This document shows positions 27,920 to 36,599 of a DNA stretch of 59,260 nt, piece by piece. This DNA comes from Pseudoflavonifractor phocaeensis (GTDB lineage Bacteria; Bacillota; Clostridia; Oscillospirales; Oscillospiraceae), in contig NZ_JADYTU010000011.1 in NCBI RefSeq assembly GCF_021531375.1, positions 1-59,260 on the forward strand. The letters run 5' to 3'. Positions within the stretch are counted from its first letter, which is position 1. Each line of letters starts with the position of its first letter. The notes under the pieces were generated by a model. That model made no database searches and had not been told where the DNA came from. It saw only the letters and a list, made by a program, of their open reading frames with translations. Position numbers and translations under genes: made by a program.

Positions 27920-27948
27920 TTGCGTTTCCGGACGTTGCGTGGTAGAAT
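27920..27948 (+). promoter_or_regulatory. sigma-A promoter of trpS
   Basis: TTGCGT (27920-27925) and TAGAAT (27943-27948), spacer 17 bp. The leader to the trpS start is about 60 nt, with no room for a T-box. Confidence 0.8.
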
Positions 27949-28013
27949 AATTTGATATGATATGGGCGCGCCGTCTCCGGCAGCGTCTGAATATAAAGGA
28001 GAACAACAACGTT

Positions 28014-29012
28014 ATGGACGAGAAAAAAGTCATGCTCTCCGGCATCCAGCCCAGCGGCGACCTGCACCTGGGCAACTACCTGGGCGCCATCAAGAACTGG
28101 GTAGAACGCACGGACGAGTTCGATAATTACTACTTTATGGCGGATCTGCACACCATCACCGTCCGCCAGAACCCCGCCGACCTGCGCCGCCGCACCCTGG
28201 AGCAGCTGGCCCAGTACATTGCCTGCGGTCTGGACCCGGAGAAGAACACCCTGTTTATCCAGTCCCACGTCCACCAGCACGCGGAGCTGGGCTGGGTGCT
28301 CAACTGCTACACCATGTTCGGCGAGCTGTCCCGAATGACCCAATTCAAAGACAAGTCTGCCAAGCACAAGGAGAACATCAACGGCGGCCTGTTCACCTAC
28401 CCCTGCCTGATGGCCGCCGACATCCTGCTGTATCAGCCCGATTTCGTCCCCGTGGGCGAGGACCAGAAGCAGCATGTGGAGCTGACCCGGAACGTGGCTC
28501 AGCGGTTCAACGGCCTTTACGGCGACGTGTTCAAGATCCCCGAGCCTTACATTCCCAAGGCCGGCGCCCGGATCATGGGTCTGACCACTCCCGACTCCAA
28601 GATGTCCAAGTCCATCCCCGACGGCTGCGTCTTCCTCATGGAGAAGCCTGAGGATATCCAGCGGAAGTTCAAGCGTGCCATCACCGACAGCGACACCGAG
28701 AACTGCGTCCGCTACGATCCGGCCAACAAGCCCGGCGTGGCCAATCTGATGAGCATCTACTCCGCCGTCACCGGCAAGACCTTTGAGGAGATCGAAGCCG
28801 AGTTCGCCGGCTGCGGCTACGGCAAGTTCAAGCCCGCCGTGGGTGACGCGGTGGTGGAGACCCTTCGCCCCATCCGGGAGGAGGCCACCCGCATCCTGGC
28901 CGACAAGGCCTATCTGGAATCCGTCTACAAGGCGGGCGCCGAGAAGGCTTCCTATGTGGCCAACAAGACCCTGCGCAAGGTCTACAAGAAGGTGGGCTTC
29001 GTGGCCCGCTGA
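28014..29012 (+). CDS. trpS: tryptophanyl-tRNA synthetase
   Basis: Charges tRNA(Trp). 332 residues, class I; the HIGH-type segment SGDLHLGNYLGA is at residues 14-25 and KMSKS at 196-200. The AIKNW and MADLHTIT segments are typical of bacterial TrpRS. The start ATG is 12 nt from AAAGGAG, a wide spacing; no better start exists since the conserved N-terminus begins here. It leads a plus-strand run into tagO and mnaA, 68 bp further on. Confidence 0.96.
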   Translation: MDEKKVMLSGIQPSGDLHLGNYLGAIKNWVERTDEFDNYYFMADLHTITVRQNPADLRRRTLEQLAQYIACGLDPEKNTLFIQSHVHQHAELGWVLNCYTMFGELSRMTQFKDKSAKHKENINGGLFTYPCLMAADILLYQPDFVPVGEDQKQHVELTRNVAQRFNGLYGDVFKIPEPYIPKAGARIMGLTTPDSKMSKSIPDGCVFLMEKPEDIQRKFKRAITDSDTENCVRYDPANKPGVANLMSIYSAVTGKTFEEIEAEFAGCGYGKFKPAVGDAVVETLRPIREEATRILADKAYLESVYKAGAEKASYVANKTLRKVYKKVGFVAR

Positions 29013-29080
29013 CCGTCCCTCTTTCCCACATCCCAACTGGAGTCTTACCGCTCCCCATAGAATTACAAAAGAGGTTCGAT

Positions 29081-30208
29081 ATGACCATTCAACTTCCTGT
29101 CGTGGGCACCGCCGCGGCGGCTCTGCTGGCCGCGGCCGTTGTGGCCCTGATCTCCACTCCCGTGGTCAAGTCCCTGGCCTTCAAGGTGGGCGCCGTGGAC
29201 GTGCCCAAGGACAACCGCCGGATGCACGACCACCCCATCCCCCGTATGGGCGGTCTGGCCATCTTCTTCGGCTTCATTCTCAGCGTACTCATCTTCCTGC
29301 CCCTGACCAAGCAGCTGCGGGGTATGCTGATGGGCGGTGTTATCATTGTCATTCTGGGTATTTTCGACGACATCTACGCCCTGCCCGCCAAGCCCAAGTT
29401 CCTGGTCCAGATCGTGGCAGCCCTCTTCGCCGTCATGGCGGGCAACCGGATCTATATTCTGTCCAACATCAATATTTTCAGCAGCGAACCCTACTGGGAG
29501 CTGGGCTGGCTGTCCATTCCCATCTCGGTGCTGTGGATCGTAGCCATCACCAACGCCGTCAATCTCATAGACGGGCTGGACGGACTGGCCTGCGGCGTGT
29601 CCACCATCAGCTCCATGACTCTGCTGGTCATCGCCCTCATCGTGTCTGAGCCCGACGTGGCCATCCTGATGGCCGCCCTGGCCGGGGCCTGCATCGGTTT
29701 TCTGCCCTACAACCTGAATCCGGCCAAGATCTTCATGGGGGACACGGGCTCCACTTTCCTGGGCTTCGTGCTGGCGACGGTGTCTATCCAGGGACTGTTC
29801 AAGTTCCACATGATCATCTCCTTCGCGGTGCCCTTCCTCATGCTGGGCCTGCCCATCTTCGACACCTGCTTTGCCATCCTGCGCCGGGTGTCCAAGGGCC
29901 AGTCCCCCATGGCCCCCGACCGGGGCCACATCCACCACCGGCTCATCGACATGGGCTTCTCCCAGAAGCAGGCGGTGGCCACCCTGTATATCATCAGCGC
30001 CATTCTGGGCCTGTCCGCTGTGGTGCTGACCACCAGCGGCACAGAAAAGGCCATGCTGTTCCTGATGGCCCTGTGTCTGGCCGGCGGCGTGGCCGCCAAG
30101 CTCTATCTGGGCCACGGCGGCGGCAAGGACACCCATTCTCAGCCCCACAAGACCCAGATCGCCGGTAATGACAACTTTTTTGGCGAGGAGGACCATTCCG
30201 ACAAATGA
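29081..30208 (+). CDS. tagO: undecaprenyl-phosphate GlcNAc-1-phosphate transferase
   Basis: Transfers GlcNAc-1-phosphate from UDP-GlcNAc to undecaprenyl phosphate, starting teichoic acid or other wall polymer synthesis. 375 residues with about ten membrane helices, of the MraY/WecA/TagO family. Motifs seen: RRMHDHPIPRMGG near residue 46, FDDIYALPAKPKF, NLIDGLDGLACG and the HIHH cytoplasmic loop (RGHIHHRLIDMG). The tail is polar. The gene overlaps mnaA by 4 nt, which supplies the next sugar nucleotide step. Confidence 0.93.
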   Translation: MTIQLPVVGTAAAALLAAAVVALISTPVVKSLAFKVGAVDVPKDNRRMHDHPIPRMGGLAIFFGFILSVLIFLPLTKQLRGMLMGGVIIVILGIFDDIYALPAKPKFLVQIVAALFAVMAGNRIYILSNINIFSSEPYWELGWLSIPISVLWIVAITNAVNLIDGLDGLACGVSTISSMTLLVIALIVSEPDVAILMAALAGACIGFLPYNLNPAKIFMGDTGSTFLGFVLATVSIQGLFKFHMIISFAVPFLMLGLPIFDTCFAILRRVSKGQSPMAPDRGHIHHRLIDMGFSQKQAVATLYIISAILGLSAVVLTTSGTEKAMLFLMALCLAGGVAAKLYLGHGGGKDTHSQPHKTQIAGNDNFFGEEDHSDK

Positions 30209-31353
30209 GCAACATTCGAGTTATGACCATTTTCGGCACCCGGCCCGAGGCCATCAAAATGGCCCCTCTGGCTCTGGAGCTGGCCAGCCGTCCCGGCATC
30301 GACGCGCTGTGCTGCGTCACCGCCCAGCACCGGCAGATGCTGGATTCGGTGCTGGATATTTTCAAGCTGAAGCCCAACTATGATCTGAATATCATGGAGC
30401 CCCGGCAGACCCTGTCCACCATTACCTCCAAGTGCCTTTTGGGCATGGAAGGGGTATTGGAGCAGGCCAAACCCGATCTGGTCCTGGTCCACGGCGACAC
30501 CTCCACCACCTTCGCCGGCGCTCTGGCTGCCTTCTACCACCAGATCCCGGTGGGCCATGTAGAGGCCGGCCTGCGGACCTACGACAAGTGGTCCCCCTTC
30601 CCCGAGGAGATGAACCGGAAGATGGTGGGCGCCATTGCCGACCTCCACTTCTGCCCCACTCCCGCCAACCGGGACAACCTGGCCCGGGAGAACATCACCA
30701 AAGGCGTGTTCCTGACGGGCAACACTGTCATTGACGCCCTCCAGACAACGGTCGTAAAGGATTTTACCTTCGCGGAAGATGTGTTGAATAGCCTGGATTA
30801 TGTCAGCAAAAAGATCATTCTGGTCACCTGCCACCGGCGCGAGAACTACGGCCAGCCCATGGCCAACATCATGACCGCCCTGCGCCGGGTGGCCGACGCC
30901 TTCCCGGAGGCGGAGTTGGTCTACCCCGTCCACCTCTCCCCCGTGGTCCAGGAGGCGGCCCACAAGTATCTGGACGGCCACCCCCGCATCCACCTCATCG
31001 CTCCCCTGGCGGTGGACGAGATGCACAACCTGATGGCCCGGTGCCACCTGGTCATGACCGACTCGGGCGGACTTCAGGAGGAGGCCCCCGCCCTGGGCAA
31101 GCCGGTGCTGGTTTTGCGGCGTGAGACTGAGCGGCCCGAGGCCGTGGCCGCCGGCACTGTCAAGCTGGCCGGCGTGGAGGAGGAGGATATCTTCCGTCTG
31201 GCTTCGGAGCTGCTGAGCAGCCAAGCCGCCTATGACAAGATGGCCCACGCCGCCAACCCCTACGGCGACGGGCACGCCTGCCGCCGAATCGCCGACGCCA
31301 TTGAGTGGCACTTCGGCCTGCGGTCCCAGGCCCCCGAGCCCTTTCTCCCCTGA
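30205..31353 (+). CDS. mnaA: UDP-N-acetylglucosamine 2-epimerase, non-hydrolysing
   Basis: Interconverts UDP-GlcNAc and UDP-ManNAc, a precursor of teichoic acid linkage units. 382 residues; GTRPEAIKMAPL at residues 11-22, HGDTSTTFAG, the VEAGLRT motif and late TDSGGLQEEAP with the catalytic acidic and basic residues. The ATG overlaps the tagO stop (ATGA), with AGGAGG 13 nt away, so translation is probably coupled. Confidence 0.94.
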   Translation: MSNIRVMTIFGTRPEAIKMAPLALELASRPGIDALCCVTAQHRQMLDSVLDIFKLKPNYDLNIMEPRQTLSTITSKCLLGMEGVLEQAKPDLVLVHGDTSTTFAGALAAFYHQIPVGHVEAGLRTYDKWSPFPEEMNRKMVGAIADLHFCPTPANRDNLARENITKGVFLTGNTVIDALQTTVVKDFTFAEDVLNSLDYVSKKIILVTCHRRENYGQPMANIMTALRRVADAFPEAELVYPVHLSPVVQEAAHKYLDGHPRIHLIAPLAVDEMHNLMARCHLVMTDSGGLQEEAPALGKPVLVLRRETERPEAVAAGTVKLAGVEEEDIFRLASELLSSQAAYDKMAHAANPYGDGHACRRIADAIEWHFGLRSQAPEPFLP

Positions 31354-31385
31354 GCTTACTCGTGCGTACGGAATGAGGTGACGAC

Positions 31386-32150
31386 ATGGAACCGAAAAAC
31401 CGCCTGCTCATCGCCATCGCCGTCATCGCCGTCATCGCCGCCGCCATGTTCACCAGCTTTGGCCGCAGTCTCTTCATGCTCAACACTCCCTCGGTGGAAC
31501 TGCCCAGTTTGGAACCGGAGCAGGGCGATGATCCCTCCGGCTCCACCCAGCAGAACTCAGATCACTACCAGACGGTGGCGGTGACCCCCCAGACGGTCCA
31601 AAACGTCATCGCCACTCTGGCCCGCTCGGACAGCTATTACCGGGAGCTGACGGTGGAGACCTTCTGGACGGACGGCTCCTCCACCGCTTCGGTCCAGGTG
31701 TGGGCGGACGGAGGTTGGACCCACAGCCAGCAGGTGCTGCCCTCCGGGGTGGTGCGCCACGACCTGGTGGGAGAATCGACCCTGTATTACTGGTACGGCG
31801 GCTCCCGGCAATATGAGACTGCTCCGGCGGACGGCCTGTCCTCCGATCTGGCACAGCGCCTGCCCACCTATGAGACCGTGCTGCATTTGGACCCGGAGTC
31901 CATCACCGGGGCGGGCTATGAGCTGCGGGGGGAGCAGCCCTGCCTCTATGTGGAGGTCTCGCTGGAGGATGAGGGCCTGCTGGAGCGGTATTGGGTCAGC
32001 GTAGACACCGGTCTGCTGGTCTCGGCGGAGACTGAGCAGGACGGACAGCTGGTCTACCGGATGACCGCCTACTCCCCCGTTACCGTGCCGTGCCCCTCCA
32101 CCGCCTCCTTCGCGCTGCCGGAGGGCACGGTCCTGCACTCCATTTCATGA
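31386..32150 (+). CDS. membrane-anchored protein with LolA/RseB-like outline
   Basis: A 254-residue protein with one N-terminal membrane helix (about residues 8-24) and an acidic, serine-rich linker. The extracytoplasmic part has strands of the type ASVQVWADGGW and LYYWYGG, recalling LolA/RseB-type lipid-binding folds, though this is by eye only. It is 32 bp downstream of mnaA with GAGGTG, and so belongs to the envelope operon. I cannot name a function; a helper in polymer or lipid handling is the most natural guess. Confidence 0.65.
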   Translation: MEPKNRLLIAIAVIAVIAAAMFTSFGRSLFMLNTPSVELPSLEPEQGDDPSGSTQQNSDHYQTVAVTPQTVQNVIATLARSDSYYRELTVETFWTDGSSTASVQVWADGGWTHSQQVLPSGVVRHDLVGESTLYYWYGGSRQYETAPADGLSSDLAQRLPTYETVLHLDPESITGAGYELRGEQPCLYVEVSLEDEGLLERYWVSVDTGLLVSAETEQDGQLVYRMTAYSPVTVPCPSTASFALPEGTVLHSIS

Positions 32151-32155
32151 CGACC

Positions 32156-32181
32156 AGGGGGCGGCCTTTCAGCCGCCTCCT
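32156..32181 (+). terminator. probable terminator of the tagO operon
   Basis: A 10-bp stem, AGGGGGCGGC and GCCGCCTCCT with one G-T pair and a 6-nt loop, followed by GTGTGTTT. It lies 5 bp past the stop codon and 7 bp before the end of the convergent minus-strand operon. Confidence 0.55.
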
Positions 32182-32187
32182 GTGTGT

Positions 32188-32622
32188 TTATGTGCCCTTC
32201 GACTCCTGCTTTTCATCGCCAAGGCCCATGATGAGCACCAGCCCCAGGGCAATGACCAGTTCCAGGTCGTCCCCCTCCACCAGGAGGTAGAGGACGATCA
32301 GCAGCAGGAGGATGTCCCCGGTGTCGATCTCCTCCAGATGCAGGGTCTTCAGCAGCCCGGACAGGCCCCCGCGCTCCTTTCCCGAGAAGAGGGCGGACAG
32401 GCCGTCCTTCCCGCCCAGGAAGGACGGCAGCCGGAAGCTCCCCTGGTTTCCGGCCCCGTTCTGTGGGGTGCGGCTGTGCTGGGCCGTGGGCTGCCGGGGC
32501 GGCTGAGGGTGCTGTTCCGGTTGGGCGGTCCCCTCCGGTTCCCGGCGGACAGGCTCCTCCTTGGGCATGTCTTCCGTCACCCGGGTATAAGCGGCGTCCT
32601 TCGGGATATAACGATTATACAC
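32188..32622 (-). CDS. small membrane protein, third gene of an unrecognised operon
   Basis: A 144-residue protein. The first 60 residues are a polar, proline- and glutamine-rich linker (PEQHPQPPRQPTAQHS). The middle is glycine- and leucine-rich (SFLGGKDGLSALFSGKERGG), and the end has a tight pair of hydrophobic segments, DILLLLIVLYLLV and LVIALGLVLIMGL, separated by EGDDLE. The GTG start overlaps the preceding gene by 8 nt. I know no function; short hydrophobic pairs of this kind occur in hypothetical clostridial proteins. Confidence 0.65.
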   Translation of the reverse strand: MYNRYIPKDAAYTRVTEDMPKEEPVRREPEGTAQPEQHPQPPRQPTAQHSRTPQNGAGNQGSFRLPSFLGGKDGLSALFSGKERGGLSGLLKTLHLEEIDTGDILLLLIVLYLLVEGDDLELVIALGLVLIMGLGDEKQESKGT

Positions 32623-33049
32623 CGCCGCCTTCCCCCTTTCCTCCCATGGCTCCCAGAGCCACTCGGATCAGCCGGGTCACCCTGGCGATCTCCAGCGCCC
32701 GGTCCAGCTTCGCTCTCCGGTCCTCCTTCAGGAAGGGGCGCAGGGCGGCCAGCAGGGCGGTGTTCCGGTCGTCGTTTCCCTGGTACTCCCGGACCAGCCG
32801 CATCCCCATTTGGAGCATTCCGGGGTCGATCTGGCCCAGAAGGGCGGACAGGTCGGGCTGGCCGGCTGCCATGTACTGGCCTGGTTCTCCCGCGCCGGTC
32901 CCAGAGGGCTGGTCCGGAGCCGCCCTCTCCGCCGGGCCCTCCTGGGGCGCTTTCTCCCCTCCGGACAGGGAGCGGGCCAGCGACATGATCTGGCTCATGG
33001 CCTCCTGATTGCCCAGGATGGCATTCAGCTTTTCCTCAAACTCAGCCAC
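32615..33049 (-). CDS. soluble helical protein, second gene of an unrecognised operon
   Basis: A 144-residue protein with a helical N-terminus (AILGNQEAMSQIMSLARSL), a proline/glycine linker, then a second helical part with LRPFLKEDRRAKLDRALEIARVTRLIRVAL. No cysteine and no membrane helix. The GTG start has GAAGGGCG before it. It lies 33 bp after the 99-residue gene and overlaps the next by 8 nt, a coupled arrangement. Function unknown. Both this protein and its upstream neighbour have short repeated-looking amphipathic helices. Confidence 0.65.
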   Translation of the reverse strand: MAEFEEKLNAILGNQEAMSQIMSLARSLSGGEKAPQEGPAERAAPDQPSGTGAGEPGQYMAAGQPDLSALLGQIDPGMLQMGMRLVREYQGNDDRNTALLAALRPFLKEDRRAKLDRALEIARVTRLIRVALGAMGGKGEGGGV

Positions 33050-33082
33050 GGCGCCCTTCCCCCTCTCCGTCCCGGGACCGGC

Positions 33083-33382
33083 TTACTCCAGTCCTGCTTT
33101 TTTCGCCTGGTCCCCGATGCGCTCCACCAGCTCTGCACCCTCCCGGGTGCTCATCAGCTGGTTCATCATAGTCATCAGCTGGCTCGGGTCACCGTCGGCG
33201 GCGGCCTTGGCCGCCTCCTGGACCCCTCCCCGCTGCTGCAGCAGGGCCATCAGCCGCTGGGCGTCGCCGGACTGGGCCAATCTGGAAATTGCGTCCCGGT
33301 TTTTCACCAGCTCCGACGCCGCCATTCCCTTCAAAAGCTTCTCCTGATTCTGCTTGGACTGCACTGCCATCACTCCCAACAT
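33083..33382 (-). CDS. small helical protein, first gene of an unrecognised operon
   Basis: A 99-residue, fully helical, cytoplasmic-looking protein. It has many alanines and glutamines and a run ISRLAQSGDAQRLMALLQQ and LMTMMNQLMSTREGAELV, resembling the helices of the next gene product. The ATG at 33382 has GGAG 7 nt upstream; ATG at 33370 is too close to its own site. It is divergent from the phosphodiesterase gene, 44 bp away. No family recognised. Confidence 0.65.
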   Translation of the reverse strand: MLGVMAVQSKQNQEKLLKGMAASELVKNRDAISRLAQSGDAQRLMALLQQRGGVQEAAKAAADGDPSQLMTMMNQLMSTREGAELVERIGDQAKKAGLE

Positions 33383-33426
33383 GATTTCACTCCAGTATAT
33401 GCACTCCGACCACCGAGGTGACAGAT

Positions 33427-33885
33427 TTGAAGATTCTGGTTTTTTCCGACTCCCACCGCTCCAGAGGCGGAATGCTGGACGCCATTGACGCCCACCGCCC
33501 CGATCAGGTCATCCATCTGGGCGACCTGCAAAGCGACGCGGAGGAGCTGACTTACGTCTATCCCAAGCTGCCCATCTGCATGGTTCCCGGCAACTGCGAC
33601 GGCTGGACCATGGCCCCCCTGAAAAAGCAGATCACGCTGGCCGGGAAGCGTATCCTTCTCTCCCACGGCCATCTCTGGGGCGTCAAGAAAGGCTACGAAG
33701 CCGCCGTGGCCGACGCCAGGGCGGTTGGGGCAGACATACTCCTGTTCGGCCACACCCACAGGGCCCTGTGCCAGCAGTTGGAGGACGGCCTTTGGATGAT
33801 GAATCCCGGGGCCAGCCGCACAAGCTATGGACTGATCCGGATCGAACAGGGGCAGATCCACTGCTCCATCCATCTCCAGCCCTGA
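33427..33885 (+). CDS. YfcE/MJ0936-type metallophosphoesterase
   Basis: A 152-residue calcineurin-like phosphodiesterase. Metal ligands appear in FSDSHRS near the start, HLGDLQSD, GNCDGW, LSHGHLWG and FGHTHRA. Proteins of this size are the YfcE/MJ0936 family, manganese-dependent enzymes with no agreed substrate. The start is taken as TTG at 33427 because GAGGTG lies 6 nt before it; a GTG three codons earlier is part of that site. It lies 32 bp upstream of cls. Confidence 0.88.
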   Translation: MKILVFSDSHRSRGGMLDAIDAHRPDQVIHLGDLQSDAEELTYVYPKLPICMVPGNCDGWTMAPLKKQITLAGKRILLSHGHLWGVKKGYEAAVADARAVGADILLFGHTHRALCQQLEDGLWMMNPGASRTSYGLIRIEQGQIHCSIHLQP

Positions 33886-33917
33886 CAGGGCACTGTCCCG
33901 CAAGGAGGCGCTGCTCC

Positions 33918-35444
33918 ATGAAGAAAGTTCTTTACATTTTATTCCACCGCTCGGTCCTTGTGGCGCTGGCTCTGCTGGCTCAGATCGCCACTCTGGTCGC
34001 CATGGTGGCCATCTTCTCGGAATACATTGAACATTTCTATTGGTGCTGTATCCTGCTCAGCGTTCTTGCCGCTCTGGCCATCGTAGGCAGCCGGATGGAG
34101 CCCGCCTACAAGATCGCCTGGTTGCTTGTGATCCTTCCCTTCCCGGTCTTCGGCGGCATCTTCTATCTGCTGGTGGGCGGCGGGACCATCCCAAAGAAGA
34201 TCCGCCGGCAGATGCAGAGCATTCTGGATAAGACTGCCCTGGCCCTCCGTGAGGACTTCAAAGCCGATGATCTGCTCCCCCTGGGCGGCGACGCGGCGGG
34301 TCAGGCCCATTATCTGGAGCAGTACGCCGCCTGCCCCGCCTACACCAATACCGAGACAGAGTACTTCTCTCTGGGGGATCTGGCCTTTCCCCGGATGCTG
34401 GAGGAGCTGGAAAAGGCGGAGCATTACATCTTTCTGGAATACTTCATTATCCAGCCCGGCGTCTTCTGGGACAGCGTTCTGGCCATCTTGGAGCGGAAAG
34501 CCATCCAGGGCGTAGAGGTGCGCCTCATCTATGACGATATGGGCTGTATGTTCACCCTGCCCCGGGATTATGACCAGCAGATGCAGGCAAAAGGCATCCA
34601 GTGCCGGGTCTTCAACCGCTTTGTCCCTGTGGTCTCCCTCCGTCTGAACAACCGGGACCACCGAAAGCTGATGATCATAGACGGCAAGGTGGGCTTTACC
34701 GGGGGCATCAACCTGGCCGACGAGTACATCAACGAGAAGGAGCGCTTCGGCCACTGGAAGGACAGCGCCATCCTCCTGGAGGGAGACGCCGTCTGGTCCA
34801 TGACCATTATGTTCCTGAGTATGTGGGACAACTGCTGCGGCGTGGACGAGGATTTTGAACGGTTCCGTCCCCCGGCCGCGCCCGTGCGCCCATGGACCGG
34901 CTATGTCCAGCCCTACACCGACACCCCCCTGGACCACGAGGCGGTGGGACAGGCGGTCTATCTGAACATGATCGCCAAGGCCAAAAACTACATCTACATC
35001 ACCACGCCATACCTGATCATTGACGTGGCCACCAACACCGCCTTATGCAACGCCGCCAAATCCGGAGTGGACGTCCGCATCATCACCCCCCATATTCCGG
35101 ATAAGCGGTATGTGTTCGAGGTCACCAGGGCCCACTACCCTCCCCTTCTGGACGCGGGTGTCCAGATTTTTGAGTACACCCCCGGTTTTATCCACGCCAA
35201 GAACTTTGTGGTGGACGACCGCTTTGCCACGGTGGGCACCGTCAATCTGGACTACCGCAGCCTGTTCCTCCACTTTGAGGACGGCGTATGGCTGTGCGAG
35301 GCCCCCTGCATCCAGGACATCCGCAGGGATTTTGAGCAGACGCTGACGGTCTGCGAGCCAATTTCCCCCCGCCGCTTCAAGCATCTGAACATCCTGCTTC
35401 AGCTTTACCGCAGCATTCTCCGGATCTTCGCCCCCCTGATGTGA
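33918..35444 (+). CDS. cls: cardiolipin synthase
   Basis: Joins two phosphatidylglycerols into cardiolipin in the membrane. 508 residues: two N-terminal membrane helices (about 12-34 and 42-85 region), then two phospholipase D domains. The first HKD motif is H248-K250-D255 in HRKLMIIDG, the second lies near residue 430 in HAKNFVVDDRF. The start has AAGGAGG 9 nt upstream. It follows a phosphodiesterase gene; pgsA for its substrate lies at 38.6 kb. Confidence 0.93.
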   Translation: MKKVLYILFHRSVLVALALLAQIATLVAMVAIFSEYIEHFYWCCILLSVLAALAIVGSRMEPAYKIAWLLVILPFPVFGGIFYLLVGGGTIPKKIRRQMQSILDKTALALREDFKADDLLPLGGDAAGQAHYLEQYAACPAYTNTETEYFSLGDLAFPRMLEELEKAEHYIFLEYFIIQPGVFWDSVLAILERKAIQGVEVRLIYDDMGCMFTLPRDYDQQMQAKGIQCRVFNRFVPVVSLRLNNRDHRKLMIIDGKVGFTGGINLADEYINEKERFGHWKDSAILLEGDAVWSMTIMFLSMWDNCCGVDEDFERFRPPAAPVRPWTGYVQPYTDTPLDHEAVGQAVYLNMIAKAKNYIYITTPYLIIDVATNTALCNAAKSGVDVRIITPHIPDKRYVFEVTRAHYPPLLDAGVQIFEYTPGFIHAKNFVVDDRFATVGTVNLDYRSLFLHFEDGVWLCEAPCIQDIRRDFEQTLTVCEPISPRRFKHLNILLQLYRSILRIFAPLM

Positions 35445-35470
35445 CGGCGAAACCACTCCTGCCCATGCAA

Positions 35471-35508
35471 AAACAGACGGCAGACACCTGGGTGCCTGCC
35501 GCCTGTTT
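35471..35508. terminator. terminator between cls and a convergent gene
   Basis: An 18-nt arm pair (35471-35488 with 35491-35508) with two mismatches and a 2-nt apical gap (TG), starting AAACAG and ending CTGTTT, then CATTTTC. Flanking A- and T-runs let it serve both cls (plus) and the cysteine-rich gene (minus). Confidence 0.65.
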
Positions 35509-35552
35509 CATTTTCAGTTCGGGCAAGGGACCGGCTCTGGAGCCCCAGCGGT

Positions 35553-36398
35553 TCAGCAGCAGCACCCGCTGGCCCGTACCTCCTGATAGCTGTCCCCCCG
35601 GGGCGTGATGGTATTGGGCGGGAAAAATTCATTGACGGGGAACTGGACCTTGCGGAAAAGATCGCAGGGGTCCTCCTGACAGCTGCCTGTGTCGCAGGGG
35701 CATTCCTTGCTGGGCATGCAGTAGTCATACACCGGCACCAGCAGCTGGGTGTCCCGCTCCAGCCGGATCATGGAGAACTGGCCCAGGGTAACATACAGGC
35801 GGTGAACGTCACCGCTGCTCATCAGATCCTCCTGAAAACAGGCGGCCACGGCGGCAGGGATGTCGGCGCAGCTGCTGTCACAGGGGCGGCAGTCGCAGAC
35901 GTCTACCAGCTTCATGCTGAGAATCAACGGGTCCACTGCCTCCACTACCGCAATGGGAGCGGTGGTCCGCGGCAGATCCTGGGGGTCCAGGCCGCAGTTG
36001 ACGCCGCTGGAGGCAAACACCTTTGCATTCCCCTCACTGCCGAAGAGGATGGCCCGCTTGTCAAAGACAGCCAGGCCGGTGACCTCCACCGGACGGGCCG
36101 CCCCCACAAAGGCGTCGGCGGTGATCCGGTAAAAGTACCGCACATCCACGGCGTAGAATCCCCGGTTGAAGCTGACAGGCTCCACATCAATGTAGGCATA
36201 CAGAAGCTCGGCACACCCGGCCTTGATGGACATAGCCCGGTCGATGGCCTCCTGAGAACCTCGTGTGGGATAGACCCTCAGGTCTTCGATGCAGTCCTTG
36301 TCTTTGCAGGAGTCAAAGATTTTTCTGGTGTGTATGCACACGGCCTCCCGGATGCTGCGCTCCTCGGAGATGGGGCCGGGTACGACCATTTCTGGCAT
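35553..36398 (-). CDS. cysteine-rich conserved protein, possible spore or coat protein
   Basis: A 281-residue soluble protein with about 19 cysteines, including CKDKDC near residue 31, CDCRPCDSSC in the middle, KECPCDTGSCQEDPC near 235 and a terminal CCC. Conserved starting text EAVCIHTRKIFDSC is familiar from hypothetical proteins of sporulating Clostridia. Such cysteine-rich proteins without signal peptide are often coat or exosporium components, but this is inference. The start has GGAGGG, and a 7-bp hairpin (36426-36443) lies in the leader. It is monocistronic. Confidence 0.6.
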   Translation of the reverse strand: MPEMVVPGPISEERSIREAVCIHTRKIFDSCKDKDCIEDLRVYPTRGSQEAIDRAMSIKAGCAELLYAYIDVEPVSFNRGFYAVDVRYFYRITADAFVGAARPVEVTGLAVFDKRAILFGSEGNAKVFASSGVNCGLDPQDLPRTTAPIAVVEAVDPLILSMKLVDVCDCRPCDSSCADIPAAVAACFQEDLMSSGDVHRLYVTLGQFSMIRLERDTQLLVPVYDYCMPSKECPCDTGSCQEDPCDLFRKVQFPVNEFFPPNTITPRGDSYQEVRASGCCC

Positions 36399-36531
36399 AT
36401 GGTTCCCTCCAATCGTTTCCTCATACGGACGGTGCCCCGTCCGCCCATTTTGCTGTGCTTACACTCCATCTTATGAATCTCCCTTTATTTGGTGCCGGAG
36501 ACATGCCAATGGGGATTTTACACTTTTGGAC

Positions 36532-36560
36532 TTGCGGCTTTGTTCCGCAGGCATTATAAT
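36532..36560 (+). promoter_or_regulatory. sigma-A promoter of the DUF4364 gene
   Basis: TTGCGG (36532-36537) and TATAAT (36555-36560), spacer 17 bp, 39 bp before the start. The spacer and -10 region match the promoter at 16795-16823 closely. Confidence 0.8.
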
Positions 36561-36599
36561 AGTCGTCAGATGTATTCTCTTCCGAAAGGAGCGTTTCCT

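Noticed and set aside
33083-36398. Phage or defence island in the 32-36 kb region of unknown genes
   Set aside because: Unknown genes alternate with housekeeping genes and carry no nuclease, toxin or phage motif.
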